Of a stretch of 60,722 bases of DNA, positions 40,729-49,416 are shown in pieces (positions within the stretch are counted from its first letter, which is position 1; every line of letters begins with the position of its first letter). Under the pieces are notes generated by a model. The model saw nothing but the letters and a program-made list of their open reading frames with translations, ran no database searches and was not told where the DNA came from. This DNA is from a bacterium CG_4_9_14_3_um_filter_65_15 (GTDB lineage: Bacteria; Krumholzibacteriota; Krumholzibacteriia; LZORAL124-64-63): assembly GCA_002790835.1 (NCBI GenBank), contig PFVX01000037.1, forward strand, positions 1 through 60,722. The letters run 5' to 3'. Position numbers and translations under genes: made by a program.

Positions 40729-43460
40729 GAGTCGTCGCCGGATTCGACCCGCGCCGGGTCGACCTTCTTCACGGCTTTCTTGCGGACCGTCTTCTTGGCC
40801 GCTGCCTTCTTCCTCGTGGTGGTCTTCTTCGTGGCGGTTTTCTTCTTGGTCGTCTTTTTCTTCGCGGTCTTTTTCTTGGCGGTGGGTTTCTTGTTCTTGG
40901 CCCGGACCGCGGCTTCCGCCAGCAGGCTGACCGCTTCATCCATGGTCACGTCATCGGGGTCGGCATCCTTGCCGATGGTCGCGTTGACCACCCCGTCGGT
41001 GATGTAAGGACCATAGCGCCCCTTGAGGATCTGCAACGCCTTGCCGGTCTGGGGATGGTCGCCCAGTTCCCGCAGGACCGGTTTGCGGTTCTTGTTGCGG
41101 ACCCGTTCCAGGGCCTCCTCGAGGGTGATGGTAAAGAGGGTGTCCACGGTCTGCACGCTCGCAAAGACCCGGTCGCGCTCCACGTAGGGTCCGTATCGAC
41201 CGAGGCCCGCCCGCACGGGCTTGCCCGTCTCGGGGTCGGTGCCGATCTCCCGCGGCAACGACAGCAGGCGCAGCGCATAGTCCATGTCGATGGTCGCAGG
41301 ATCGGTCTTCTTCCCCAGGCTGATGCGCTTGGGCTTCTTGTCATCCTCCTGCTCACCCAGCTGCAGATAGGGTCCAAACGGCCCCACCAGGGCGTAGATG
41401 TTCTGACCGGTCTCGGGGTGCCGCCCGATGGGATCCTTGCTGCGCAGCTTCTGGTGGATCAGGCCCATGGCCTTCTCGGCGTCGAGTTCGTCCACGAGCA
41501 TGTCCACCGGCACGGTGGCGCGTTTTTCCTCGTCCCCGTTGACCTCCACCGAAACGTAGTTGCGTCCGATTCGCAGCGCGATCGGTTGACCGGTCTGCGG
41601 ATCCTCGCCCACGGGAATTCGGGGAAACTCGATGAGATCCATTTCCCGCTCGATGGTCGCCTCCAGACCGTCGTCACCGTCCTTTTCGCAACCGCGGTAG
41701 AAGCAATCGAGGAATTCGACCCAATCGATCTCGCCCGCGGCAATCCGGTCCAGATCCTCTTCCATGCGGGCGGTGAATTTCAGATCGATGTAGTGGTTGA
41801 AGTGGCCGCGCAGCAGATGGGTCACCGCAATGCCGATCCAGGAAGGCAGCAAGGCCCCGCTCTTCTTGACCACGTACTCGCGGGACTGGATGGTGCTGAT
41901 CACCGTCGCATAGGTCGACGGCCGGCCGATCCCCTCCTCCTCGAGTTTCTTGATCAACGAGGCTTCGGTATAGCGGGCCGGCGGCTGGGTCTGATGCCGC
42001 AGCGCCTCCACGTCCCGGATCTCGACCCCGGCGGTGTTGCCGGGACCGCCCACGGTCTGGCCCTCGCTCAGGGGGGGCAGCACGGAGTCACGGTCGGCGC
42101 GACCGTAGACCCCCAGGAAGCCCGGGAACTTGACCACCGAACCGTTGGCCCGCAAAACGAGCAGCTTGCCGGACACGGTCACACCGAAATCCACGGCGGT
42201 CTTGTCCAACCGGGCGTCGGCCATCTGGCTGGCCACGGTGCGGTTCCAGATCAGGGTGTAGACGGCCAGTTCATCCCCGTCCAGCGAGGACGCGACCTCA
42301 TCCGGGGTGCGGGACAGCACGGTGGGACGAATGGCCTCATGGGCTTCCTGCGCACCCTTGGACTTGGTGCGGTATCGCCGGGGGCCGGTGGTGAACTCTG
42401 CACCGAAGCGGCCGGCGATCACGGTTTCCGCCTCGGCGAGCGCTTTCTCGCTGATGGTCAGGGAATCGGTACGCATGTAGGTGATCAGGCCCTCCCGATC
42501 ACCACCCAGGGAGACGCCTTCGTACAGCCTCTGCGCGATGCGCATGACCCGCGTGGGCGACATGCGCAACCGGCTGCTGGCGGCCTGTTGCAGGGTCGAG
42601 GTGGTGAACGGGGGCGACGGACGCTGGACGGTTTCCTTGGCTTCGACGGTCAGCACCCGCCAGGGCATGGTCCCCTTGGCGCCGGCGGCCAGAGCGGCGG
42701 CGGATGCGGGGTCCAGGTGGGCCCGGCGGTCGGCCTTCAGCAGCAGACCGGTGTCGGGATCGAAATCCTTGGCCGCCGCAATCTTCAACCCGTCGAGGGT
42801 GGTCAAGCGGGCGGTGAAAGCCAGGTCCCCGGCCGCCATCCTGGCCTCGATATCGAAATACTCGGCGTCATGGAACGCCTGCCGCTCCTCTTCACGCTCA
42901 ACCACCAGGCGGACGGCCACGCTCTGCACCCGACCGGCGGATAACCGCGTGCGCACCTTTTTCCACAAGACCGGTGACAGGCTGTAGCCGAACAACCGAT
43001 CGAGGATGCGCCGCCCCTCCTGGGCGCGCACGACCTGCAGATCGATTTCCCGCGGTGAATCCAGGGCCGCCTCGATGGCTCCCTTGGTGATCTCGTGGAA
43101 GGTGATGCGCTTGACCGGAATCGAGGGCTCGAGCACCTCCAGCAGGTGCCAGCTGATGGCTTCCCCCTCACGGTCCTCGTCCGTCGCCAGCAGGATCTCG
43201 TCCGCCTTCTTGAGCAGCTTCTTCAACTCGGCCACCCGGGGCTTGCTGTCCTTGGAGACCACGTAGATCGGGCGGTACCCGTCTTCGGGGTTCACGCCAA
43301 GACGCGCCCAGGGTTCCTTCTTGAACTTGGCGGGGATCTCCGCCGCCGATCCCGGAAGATCCCGGATGTGGCCATAACTGGAGGCGACCTCGTACCCCTT
43401 GCCCAGGAAGCGGGAAATGGTGCGGGCCTTGGCGGGGGATTCGACAATGATCAATTTCAA
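40725..43460 (-). CDS. topA: DNA topoisomerase I with lysine-rich C-terminal tail
   Basis: TopA relaxes negative supercoils through a tyrosine-DNA intermediate. The Toprim domain opens with IIVESPAKARTISRFL and has ATDEDREGEAISWHL. The catalytic tyrosine is Y328 in ITYMRTDS. The C-terminal part lacks four-cysteine zinc fingers and instead has repeats around GPFGPYLQLG, GRYGPYV and GRYGPYI (about 640-850). It then ends in a 45-residue tail of KKKT-type units. That layout is shared with actinobacterial and Bacteroidota enzymes. It starts with TTG, with GAAGGG upstream. The gene lies 71 nt after smg and overlaps trmFO by GTGA. Confidence 0.96.
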   Translation of the reverse strand: MKLIIVESPAKARTISRFLGKGYEVASSYGHIRDLPGSAAEIPAKFKKEPWARLGVNPEDGYRPIYVVSKDSKPRVAELKKLLKKADEILLATDEDREGEAISWHLLEVLEPSIPVKRITFHEITKGAIEAALDSPREIDLQVVRAQEGRRILDRLFGYSLSPVLWKKVRTRLSAGRVQSVAVRLVVEREEERQAFHDAEYFDIEARMAAGDLAFTARLTTLDGLKIAAAKDFDPDTGLLLKADRRAHLDPASAAALAAGAKGTMPWRVLTVEAKETVQRPSPPFTTSTLQQAASSRLRMSPTRVMRIAQRLYEGVSLGGDREGLITYMRTDSLTISEKALAEAETVIAGRFGAEFTTGPRRYRTKSKGAQEAHEAIRPTVLSRTPDEVASSLDGDELAVYTLIWNRTVASQMADARLDKTAVDFGVTVSGKLLVLRANGSVVKFPGFLGVYGRADRDSVLPPLSEGQTVGGPGNTAGVEIRDVEALRHQTQPPARYTEASLIKKLEEEGIGRPSTYATVISTIQSREYVVKKSGALLPSWIGIAVTHLLRGHFNHYIDLKFTARMEEDLDRIAAGEIDWVEFLDCFYRGCEKDGDDGLEATIEREMDLIEFPRIPVGEDPQTGQPIALRIGRNYVSVEVNGDEEKRATVPVDMLVDELDAEKAMGLIHQKLRSKDPIGRHPETGQNIYALVGPFGPYLQLGEQEDDKKPKRISLGKKTDPATIDMDYALRLLSLPREIGTDPETGKPVRAGLGRYGPYVERDRVFASVQTVDTLFTITLEEALERVRNKNRKPVLRELGDHPQTGKALQILKGRYGPYITDGVVNATIGKDADPDDVTMDEAVSLLAEAAVRAKNKKPTAKKKTAKKKTTKKKTATKKTTTRKKAAAKKTVRKKAVKKVDPARVESGDDS

Positions 43461-43531
43461 GCGACAAACCCTTCGGTAAAAAGGAAAATCCGGGTTGGGC
43501 CCCGGATATCCACAGGCTCAGCGGACACCTG

Positions 43532-44017
43532 TCAATGCACGGAACCGAACCCTTCGGAGGCTCCTCCGGTCATCCGCGGTTGCCCGGGCCGGAACAGAAC
43601 CTGTTCCAGGATACCGTCCAGATCCATGGGTTCGATCGGCCGCACCGACAGGTAGGAGGCGTACTGCAGGAGCTCCTCCAGTTGCGAGCGATCGATCTGT
43701 TTCTCGGTCAGCAGACGCAGCAGGTAGCCCAGGCTCGCACCCGAAAGATTGGCGGAATCCTCGGACCCGAAGTGCCGGAACGTTCCTTCCCCGGGGCTGG
43801 TCGATACACGAGCCGGAGTCCAGGGACGCGTTGCGGCGGGGTCCCACTGCGCTTCGATCCAGTCCAGCAGTCCGTTGACGTCGTCCTCGTCCAGGCCCGC
43901 GGCGGCCGTTTCGTCCAGGATGCGGATCTGCACATCACCACTCTCGGGAGACGCGGCCAGCGCTTCCAGCAGGATGATCAGGAGATGTTTCAAGCGATCC
44001 CGTTCGTATTCCATCAT
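43532..44017 (-). CDS. smg: Smg/DUF494-family protein
   Basis: The function of this family is not established. The 161-residue protein fits DUF494/Smg in size and pattern: an N-terminal helical region (LLIILLEAL), then LDETAAAGLDEDDVNGLLDWIEAQ, a middle stretch with FGSEDSANLSGASLGYLLRLL, and a C-terminal half with IDRSQLEELLQYASYL. It has no cysteine, signal peptide or membrane segment. In gammaproteobacteria smg stands next to topA and dprA, and here too it precedes topA. The start has two consecutive ATG codons. The similarity is judged by eye and is moderate. Confidence 0.72.
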   Translation of the reverse strand: MMEYERDRLKHLLIILLEALAASPESGDVQIRILDETAAAGLDEDDVNGLLDWIEAQWDPAATRPWTPARVSTSPGEGTFRHFGSEDSANLSGASLGYLLRLLTEKQIDRSQLEELLQYASYLSVRPIEPMDLDGILEQVLFRPGQPRMTGGASEGFGSVH

Positions 44018-44053
44018 TCCATTCCCGCGTTGTCCCGAGGCTGTTGCGCTGGA

Positions 44054-44082
44054 AAGCTAGCACGGTCCCGTTGACTCAGCAA
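44054..44082 (-). promoter_or_regulatory. Promoter of the smg-topA operon
   Basis: Minus-strand TTGCTG (44077-44082) and TAGCTT (44054-44059) are 17 nt apart, and TGC just before the -10 makes it an extended type. It begins three bases after the secA stop codon. Confidence 0.65.
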
Positions 44083-44084
44083 GT

Positions 44085-47000
44085 TCACCCTCCTGCCGCC
44101 CCGCAGCACTTCTTGTATTTCTTCCCGCTCCCGCAGGGGCAGGAATCGTTGCGTCCCACCTTGGGCAACTCACGCTGCAAGGGGCGACGCTTGGCCTGTT
44201 CGGGGCTGTTGGTGGACATGACCGAATCATTCCCCCGGGCCTGGGCCTGGGCTTGATCGTAAGCCGAGACTTCCCGGTGGGTGGTTTCCATGCTGGTCAC
44301 CGCGCGGGGGGGAGCCGGCCGGGCCGGAGCGAGTTCAGCCCGGAAAAAGAGATTCACCGCGCCGCGTTCCAGGCGCTGCACCAGGGCTTCGAAAAGGTTG
44401 AACGACTCGGCCTTGTATTCCACCAGGGGATCCCGCTGGCCGTACGACCGCAAGCCGATGCCGCTGCGCAGCATGATCAACTCGTTGAGGTGATCCCGCC
44501 ACTGGTCGTCCAGCACCTGGATCAGCACGAACCGCTGGAGCTGGGAGGTCACCTCCTCACCCAAGCGCTCGACCTTGTCCTTGAGCCGGCCCAACGCGGC
44601 CTCGACCAGACGGTCCTCCAGGGCGTCGTAACCCAGGTCGAGATGATCGTTCTCCCCCAGGGGCGCCGGAGCCAGAACCAATCCCTGGTACAGGAGTCCG
44701 ACCTGCTTCATGTCCCAGAAGTCCGCGGCATCGCTGGGGTCGGCGCATTCGCTGAGGATCCCGCGCACCGCATTGCCCGTGAAGTCCGCGAAGGTCTCCG
44801 CCAGCTCCACCCCCTCCAGCGCGTCGCGGCGCATGGAGTAGATCACCTCGCGCTGGCGGTTGACGACGTCGTCGTATTCCAACAGGTGCTTGCGGATTTC
44901 ATAGTTCTGGGTCTCGACCCTGACCTGGGCCTTCTCGATGGCCTTGGTCACCATGGAGTGGGTGATGACCTCGCCTTCCTCGACCCCCAGCCGGTCCATG
45001 ACCTTGATGATGCGCTCGGGGCTGAACAGGCGCATCAGGTCGTCTTCGAGACTGAGAAAGAAAATGCCCAGGCCCGGATCGCCCTGGCGGCCGGCCCGAC
45101 CGCGCAGCTGCCGATCGATCCGCCGGCTTTCGTGCCGCTCGGTGCCGATGATCTGCAAGCCGGAGCACTGGCCCTCGTACATCTTCGGGGCCAGATCCGG
45201 ATCCTGCGCCCATCTCTCGGGCAGTTTCAGGACCTCGGGCGCGAGCTTGATGTCGGTTCCGCGGCCGGCCATGTTGGTGGCGATGGTCACCGCGCCCAGC
45301 TGGCCGGCGTCCTTCACGATCTCCGCTTCCCGGAGGTGGTGCTTGGCGTTCAGGACGTTGTGGTTGATGCCCTGCATGCGGAGCAGACGGCTGAGCAACT
45401 CGCTGACCTCGACCGTGGTCGTCCCCACCAGCACCGGCAATCCCAGCCGGTGCATCCGCTTCACTTCCTCCACGATGGCCTTGTACTTTTCCTTCTTGGT
45501 CTTGTAGATGACGTCGTCCAGATCCCGGCGGGCGATGGGGCGGTGGGTGGGGATCACCACCACGTCCAGCTCATAGATCCCGTTGAATTCCGCTTCTTCG
45601 GTCTCGGCCGTACCGGTCATGCCCGCCAGCTTGGTATACTTGCGGAAGAAGTTCTGCACCGTGACCGTGGCCAGGGTCTGGGTCTCCTTCTGGACCTGGA
45701 CCCCTTCCTTGGCCTCGAGGGCCTGGTGCAGACCCTCGCTGAATCGCCGGCCCGGCTGGAGGCGTCCGGTGAAGGTGTCGACGATGACCACCTTGCCCTC
45801 CTGGATCACGTATTCCACGTCTTTTTCGTAGAGGGAATAGGCCCGCAGCAACTGGTCCACGTTGCTGATCCGCTCGTTCTTCAGGGCGTATTCCTTTTCC
45901 ACCTCGGCCAGGCGGGCGGCTTTGGCTTCCACGGGCATCTCCGGATCGTTTTCCAGTTCGCCGGCCACGCCCGACAGATCGGGCATGACGAAGAAGTCCT
46001 CCTCCTCACGGGACAGGTAGTCCCGGCCCTTGTCCGTCAGATCGACCTGATGGTTCTTCTCCTCCACCACGTAAAGGAGATCCTCGTCGGCTTCCCACAT
46101 GGCCTTCTGCGACATGTAGCGTTCCTCGGTATGCTGGACCGTTTCCAGGACACCGGGGATCTGGGCGAGCTTGCGGTAGCGCGGATTCTTGGGGGCGCCG
46201 CGGCTGATTCGCAGCAATTTCAAGGCGGTCTCGTCGTCGAGGTCAACGTCCTCGCCCTTCAACCCGGGTCGCAGCACCCGCTCGGCATCGCTGAGCCATC
46301 CGGTGACGATCTTCATCTGCTCCCGCACCAGATGCGCGACGCGGGGCTGGAGTTCCAGGAACTGGTGGGTGGACTTGTCCACCGCGCCGCTGATGATCAG
46401 CGGGGTGCGGGCCTCGTCGATCAGGACGGAGTCAACCTCGTCGACGATGGCGTACCAGAAATCCCGATGCACGAGGTGCTCGGGCTGGACCACCATGTTG
46501 TCCCGCAGGTAGTCAAAGCCGAATTCGTTGTTCGTGCCGTAAGTCACATCGCATGAATAGGCTTCGCGTCTTTCCTCGGGTGTCATCTCACCCTGGATGC
46601 AGCCGACGGAACAGCCGAGGAATTGCAGCACCCCGCCCATCCACTGGGCGTCGCGCTTGGCCAGGTAGTCGTTGACCGTCACCAGGTGGGAGCCCTTGCC
46701 GGGAATGCTGTTGAGGTACAGGGGGAAGATGGCCACCAGGGTCTTGCCCTCACCGGTCGCCATTTCGGCGATCTTGCCCTGGTGAAGGGCGATCGCCCCC
46801 ATGAGCTGCACGTCGTAGGGGATCATGTCCCAGGTGTTGTCGCTGTCCCAGACCGTCCAGGCGGCCTTGCGCTCGACCAGGCGACGGCAAGCCTCCCAGA
46901 CCACGGCGTAGGCCTCGGCCAGCATATCGTCGAGGCTCTCCCCCTCGTCGTACCGGGCCCTGAATTCTTCCCGTTTGGCCTGCAGCTGTTCGTCGGAAAG

Positions 47001-47117
47001 CTCCTGCAAGGGGTCGCGGATCTCCTTGATCCGGTCGACCAGCGGCTGCAACTTGGCGTAGTCGCGCCGCCGCTTGCTGAACAACTTTTCCACCCAGCCA
47101 CGCATTCCGACGGCCAT
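44085..47117 (-). CDS. secA: Preprotein translocase ATPase SecA
   Basis: SecA drives secretory proteins through SecYEG. Walker A is MATGEGKT (119-126), and [20 protein letters not shown] marks Walker B. A long insertion lies in the preprotein-binding region, from about 245 to 400, with [15 protein letters not shown] and a DFFVMPDLS segment, as in Bacteroidota-type Sec[12 protein letters not shown] and [10 protein letters not shown] belong to the second motor domain. The C-terminal SEC-C zinc site has C993, C995, C1004 and C1005. At 1010 aa it is longer than the E. coli protein. Two ATGs compete; I chose the second, six bases from AAGGAG. It follows the lytic transglycosylase gene. Confidence 0.97.
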   Translation of the reverse strand: MAVGMRGWVEKLFSKRRRDYAKLQPLVDRIKEIRDPLQELSDEQLQAKREEFRARYDEGESLDDMLAEAYAVVWEACRRLVERKAAWTVWDSDNTWDMIPYDVQLMGAIALHQGKIAEMATGEGKTLVAIFPLYLNSIPGKGSHLVTVNDYLAKRDAQWMGGVLQFLGCSVGCIQGEMTPEERREAYSCDVTYGTNNEFGFDYLRDNMVVQPEHLVHRDFWYAIVDEVDSVLIDEARTPLIISGAVDKSTHQFLELQPRVAHLVREQMKIVTGWLSDAERVLRPGLKGEDVDLDDETALKLLRISRGAPKNPRYRKLAQIPGVLETVQHTEERYMSQKAMWEADEDLLYVVEEKNHQVDLTDKGRDYLSREEEDFFVMPDLSGVAGELENDPEMPVEAKAARLAEVEKEYALKNERISNVDQLLRAYSLYEKDVEYVIQEGKVVIVDTFTGRLQPGRRFSEGLHQALEAKEGVQVQKETQTLATVTVQNFFRKYTKLAGMTGTAETEEAEFNGIYELDVVVIPTHRPIARRDLDDVIYKTKKEKYKAIVEEVKRMHRLGLPVLVGTTTVEVSELLSRLLRMQGINHNVLNAKHHLREAEIVKDAGQLGAVTIATNMAGRGTDIKLAPEVLKLPERWAQDPDLAPKMYEGQCSGLQIIGTERHESRRIDRQLRGRAGRQGDPGLGIFFLSLEDDLMRLFSPERIIKVMDRLGVEEGEVITHSMVTKAIEKAQVRVETQNYEIRKHLLEYDDVVNRQREVIYSMRRDALEGVELAETFADFTGNAVRGILSECADPSDAADFWDMKQVGLLYQGLVLAPAPLGENDHLDLGYDALEDRLVEAALGRLKDKVERLGEEVTSQLQRFVLIQVLDDQWRDHLNELIMLRSGIGLRSYGQRDPLVEYKAESFNLFEALVQRLERGAVNLFFRAELAPARPAPPRAVTSMETTHREVSAYDQAQAQARGNDSVMSTNSPEQAKRRPLQRELPKVGRNDSCPCGSGKKYKKCCGAAGG

Positions 47118-47160
47118 CATTGACTCCTTCGTCCACGGCACCCGCACCGGGTCCGTGCCA

Positions 47161-49416
47161 TTATTCCGCGCGATCGTTCGCCCGCTGTTGGGGCGCCAGG
47201 ATTGCAGCGTAGATGTTTCGATCCATCAAGACCTTTTCCACATAGCCCCGGGTCTCGGTGTAGCCGATCCAGGCCAGATACAATGACCGCTCGGCAGCGC
47301 CTCCCAACTGGTCGTCCCAGCGGTCGGCCGCCCTCGGCCCGGCGTTGTAGGCCGCCAGGACCCGGTAGGGATCCCCGTGATAGCGGCGGATGTTCTCCTG
47401 CAACAGGGCGTCGCCTTTCCCGATGGAAACCGCCGGGTCGGACCACACCGCACCGGAAGCCAATTCTTCCCCGGAATAGTGGAACGGCATGATCTGCAAC
47501 CAGCCGAGGGCTCCGGCCCGCGAACGGGCTCCGGGGTCGAAGAGGCTTTCGTTGCGCGCAACCGCGAGCAGAAGATCCGGCGGAGAATCCGCGTCCTCCA
47601 GGGCCCGGCGCACCGGACCGAAGGACGGCACCGGATACAGGAAGCGCTGTCGGTCGGCGCTCTTCAAGTCGTCTCCCGTTCCCAGGGTAACCAAGGTGAA
47701 CACCGTTCGCAGATCCTGCAAGGCCAAGGCAACCCCCAACCAGAACGGACCGGCGGAGTTCCGCTGCTTCAGTTCATCCTTCACGGCCCCGGCGAGAGAG
47801 CCGGGAGCGGAATTGCCGCCCCCCCCCCCGAGGTAGACTTCATGGAGCAGGATTCCGTCCCACAAGGAGAACGGAATATCCAACCCGGTTCCCATGCGGG
47901 CCAGGAGGGCCACGGCCAACCCCCGGGCGATTTCCGGGTCGGTGGCCCGGCTCAGGGAGTCCCACGCGGTCCCTGCGGGGGGCTCGTGTGCAGGTCCGGC
48001 TGCCCGGGCCCAGCCCTGCCAGTCGGCCAGACGCAGGGTCGAACCCGACGGCAAAACGGGTCCGGCATTTTTCCCACCCAGGGATTCCGCCAGCCCGGCG
48101 AGGACCGAAGGAGGCTCGCTCGCCGATTCGGACCCCGACTTTTTGGCGGAGTCGCCGTACCAAACGGCCGTCCGACCGGTGAAAGCCCCGCGTTCCGGCT
48201 CCGGCAAGTCCGTGCCACCCAGGTCGGCGATCCATCGCGCATGGACGGCCTCCCCCGTGGCCACCGCCAAAGCGAGAGCCTGAGAGGTCCACTCCCGGAC
48301 GCGTCGGCGCAATCCCGGCGATCCTGCGCCGTAGCTGGCCAACCCCACCGCCCTTTTCAGATCGGCCAAACCCTGGGTCCATTGGCCCTGCAGGAGGCGT
48401 CTTTCGCTGGCCCGACGCCAAAGATCCATGCGCCAGCCCGAACGCAGGTGCTCGTCCCCGGCCATCTTCTCGTAGGCATCCGCCTGTCCCCGGGCGGCCA
48501 TCCGGGCGCCTCGCACCCACCAGCCCTGGGGGGTGAAACTCCAGGGAGGATGCTCATAACGAGCCATGAAGGCCCGCCGTTCCTCTCCCTCCAGGACAAC
48601 CGCCCCGAGACCCGCCTTGGTCTCGTAATCGAAGCCGCTGCCGAGGATGTCGGAAGTCCCCAGCCAACACCGGTTCATTCCCGCCAGGTCCTGCGCCTGC
48701 TCGCCTGTTTCGTGCCGGACAGTGAGCAACGGCAAGCCGAGTTGGCGTCGGTGCGCAACCCAGATCGCCCAGCCGCTGTTGCGGTCGAAGGGCCCCAGGG
48801 AAAACAGAAGCGGCCAAGGGTCAAGTGGGTCGGGTTCGGCCCCCATGGCCGCCGCAAGAGCCCGGCGCCGGAGGTCCCAGACGAAGGTGAAGTCCGGTTC
48901 GACGTCCGGTTCGACGTCCGGATCATCGGACGCGACCACCAGGGAGCGGGCGACATCCAAGCCGGCGAGCGAATCCCCGTCGGCCAGAGCCGCGAAGAAC
49001 TTCCGGGTCAGCCAAGCTCGCCCCAGCACTCCCTGCGTATCCGGCGCGGGGGCCGGTTCCTGCCCGAGGAAACCCTGCAGGATGGCCTTGCGGGATTGCC
49101 ACCAGGAAACCATCCGGCCGGGCTGTTGCGGTCCGCGCTGCCAGGTTGCCAGCAACGAAGCCGGGCCGTCGGACCGATGGTCCGCTTCCGACGCCATGAC
49201 CGCCAGGGCCGTCCGGATCCAGGCGGTATCCACGAGGGCCGGTCGCCAGAGCGCGGCGGGGAACCCGGCCACCAATTCCCGGTCGCCCGGGTCGGCGTAC
49301 CACCCCAGGCGGAACTCCTCCAAAAAGGGATCATGGATCGGACCGCCGGCCATAACACTGCTGGTGCAGCCGAGAAGAATTATGAGCAGGCCCAACATGG
49401 CCGATGCGCGGATCAT
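47161..49416 (-). CDS. Lipoprotein lytic transglycosylase with C-terminal SLT domain
   Basis: This enzyme probably cleaves peptidoglycan glycan strands from the outer membrane. The lipobox LLGC places lipidation at C17. Residues 40-590 are a long helical, TPR-like region without clear motifs, reminiscent of the superhelix of Slt70. The SLT domain occupies about 610-740, with catalytic glutamate E623 in [22 protein letters not shown] and [16 protein letters not shown] run of 11 G on the coding strand encodes GGGGGN near 530, and a 12-bp tandem repeat encodes DVEPDVEP near 167-174. The start is in an ATGA overlap with the protease gene, and secA follows after 43 nt. Confidence 0.88.
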   Translation of the reverse strand: MIRASAMLGLLIILLGCTSSVMAGGPIHDPFLEEFRLGWYADPGDRELVAGFPAALWRPALVDTAWIRTALAVMASEADHRSDGPASLLATWQRGPQQPGRMVSWWQSRKAILQGFLGQEPAPAPDTQGVLGRAWLTRKFFAALADGDSLAGLDVARSLVVASDDPDVEPDVEPDFTFVWDLRRRALAAAMGAEPDPLDPWPLLFSLGPFDRNSGWAIWVAHRRQLGLPLLTVRHETGEQAQDLAGMNRCWLGTSDILGSGFDYETKAGLGAVVLEGEERRAFMARYEHPPWSFTPQGWWVRGARMAARGQADAYEKMAGDEHLRSGWRMDLWRRASERRLLQGQWTQGLADLKRAVGLASYGAGSPGLRRRVREWTSQALALAVATGEAVHARWIADLGGTDLPEPERGAFTGRTAVWYGDSAKKSGSESASEPPSVLAGLAESLGGKNAGPVLPSGSTLRLADWQGWARAAGPAHEPPAGTAWDSLSRATDPEIARGLAVALLARMGTGLDIPFSLWDGILLHEVYLGGGGGNSAPGSLAGAVKDELKQRNSAGPFWLGVALALQDLRTVFTLVTLGTGDDLKSADRQRFLYPVPSFGPVRRALEDADSPPDLLLAVARNESLFDPGARSRAGALGWLQIMPFHYSGEELASGAVWSDPAVSIGKGDALLQENIRRYHGDPYRVLAAYNAGPRAADRWDDQLGGAAERSLYLAWIGYTETRGYVEKVLMDRNIYAAILAPQQRANDRAE
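47819..47829 (-). repeat. Homopolymer of 11 C (G11 on the coding strand) inside the transglycosylase gene
   Basis: Eleven C in a row on the plus strand fall within codons for about residues 530-533 (poly-glycine). The frame is open through the tract as given. A slip of one base would truncate the protein before its SLT domain, so this is either a phase-variable tract or a place where sequencing error is likely. Confidence 0.9.
48892..48920 (-). repeat. Short tandem repeat (12-bp unit, 2.4 copies) in the transglycosylase gene
   Basis: The unit GTCCGGTTCGAC occurs at 48892-48903 and 48904-48915, with a partial third copy GTCCG to 48920. It encodes alternating DVEP units in the helical region. 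Length change in steps of 12 bases would keep the frame. Confidence 0.85.

Noticed and set aside
39382-42944. Long plus-strand open frames opposite trmFO and topA
   Set aside because: They are shadows of well-supported genes, with low-complexity translations and no ribosome sites.
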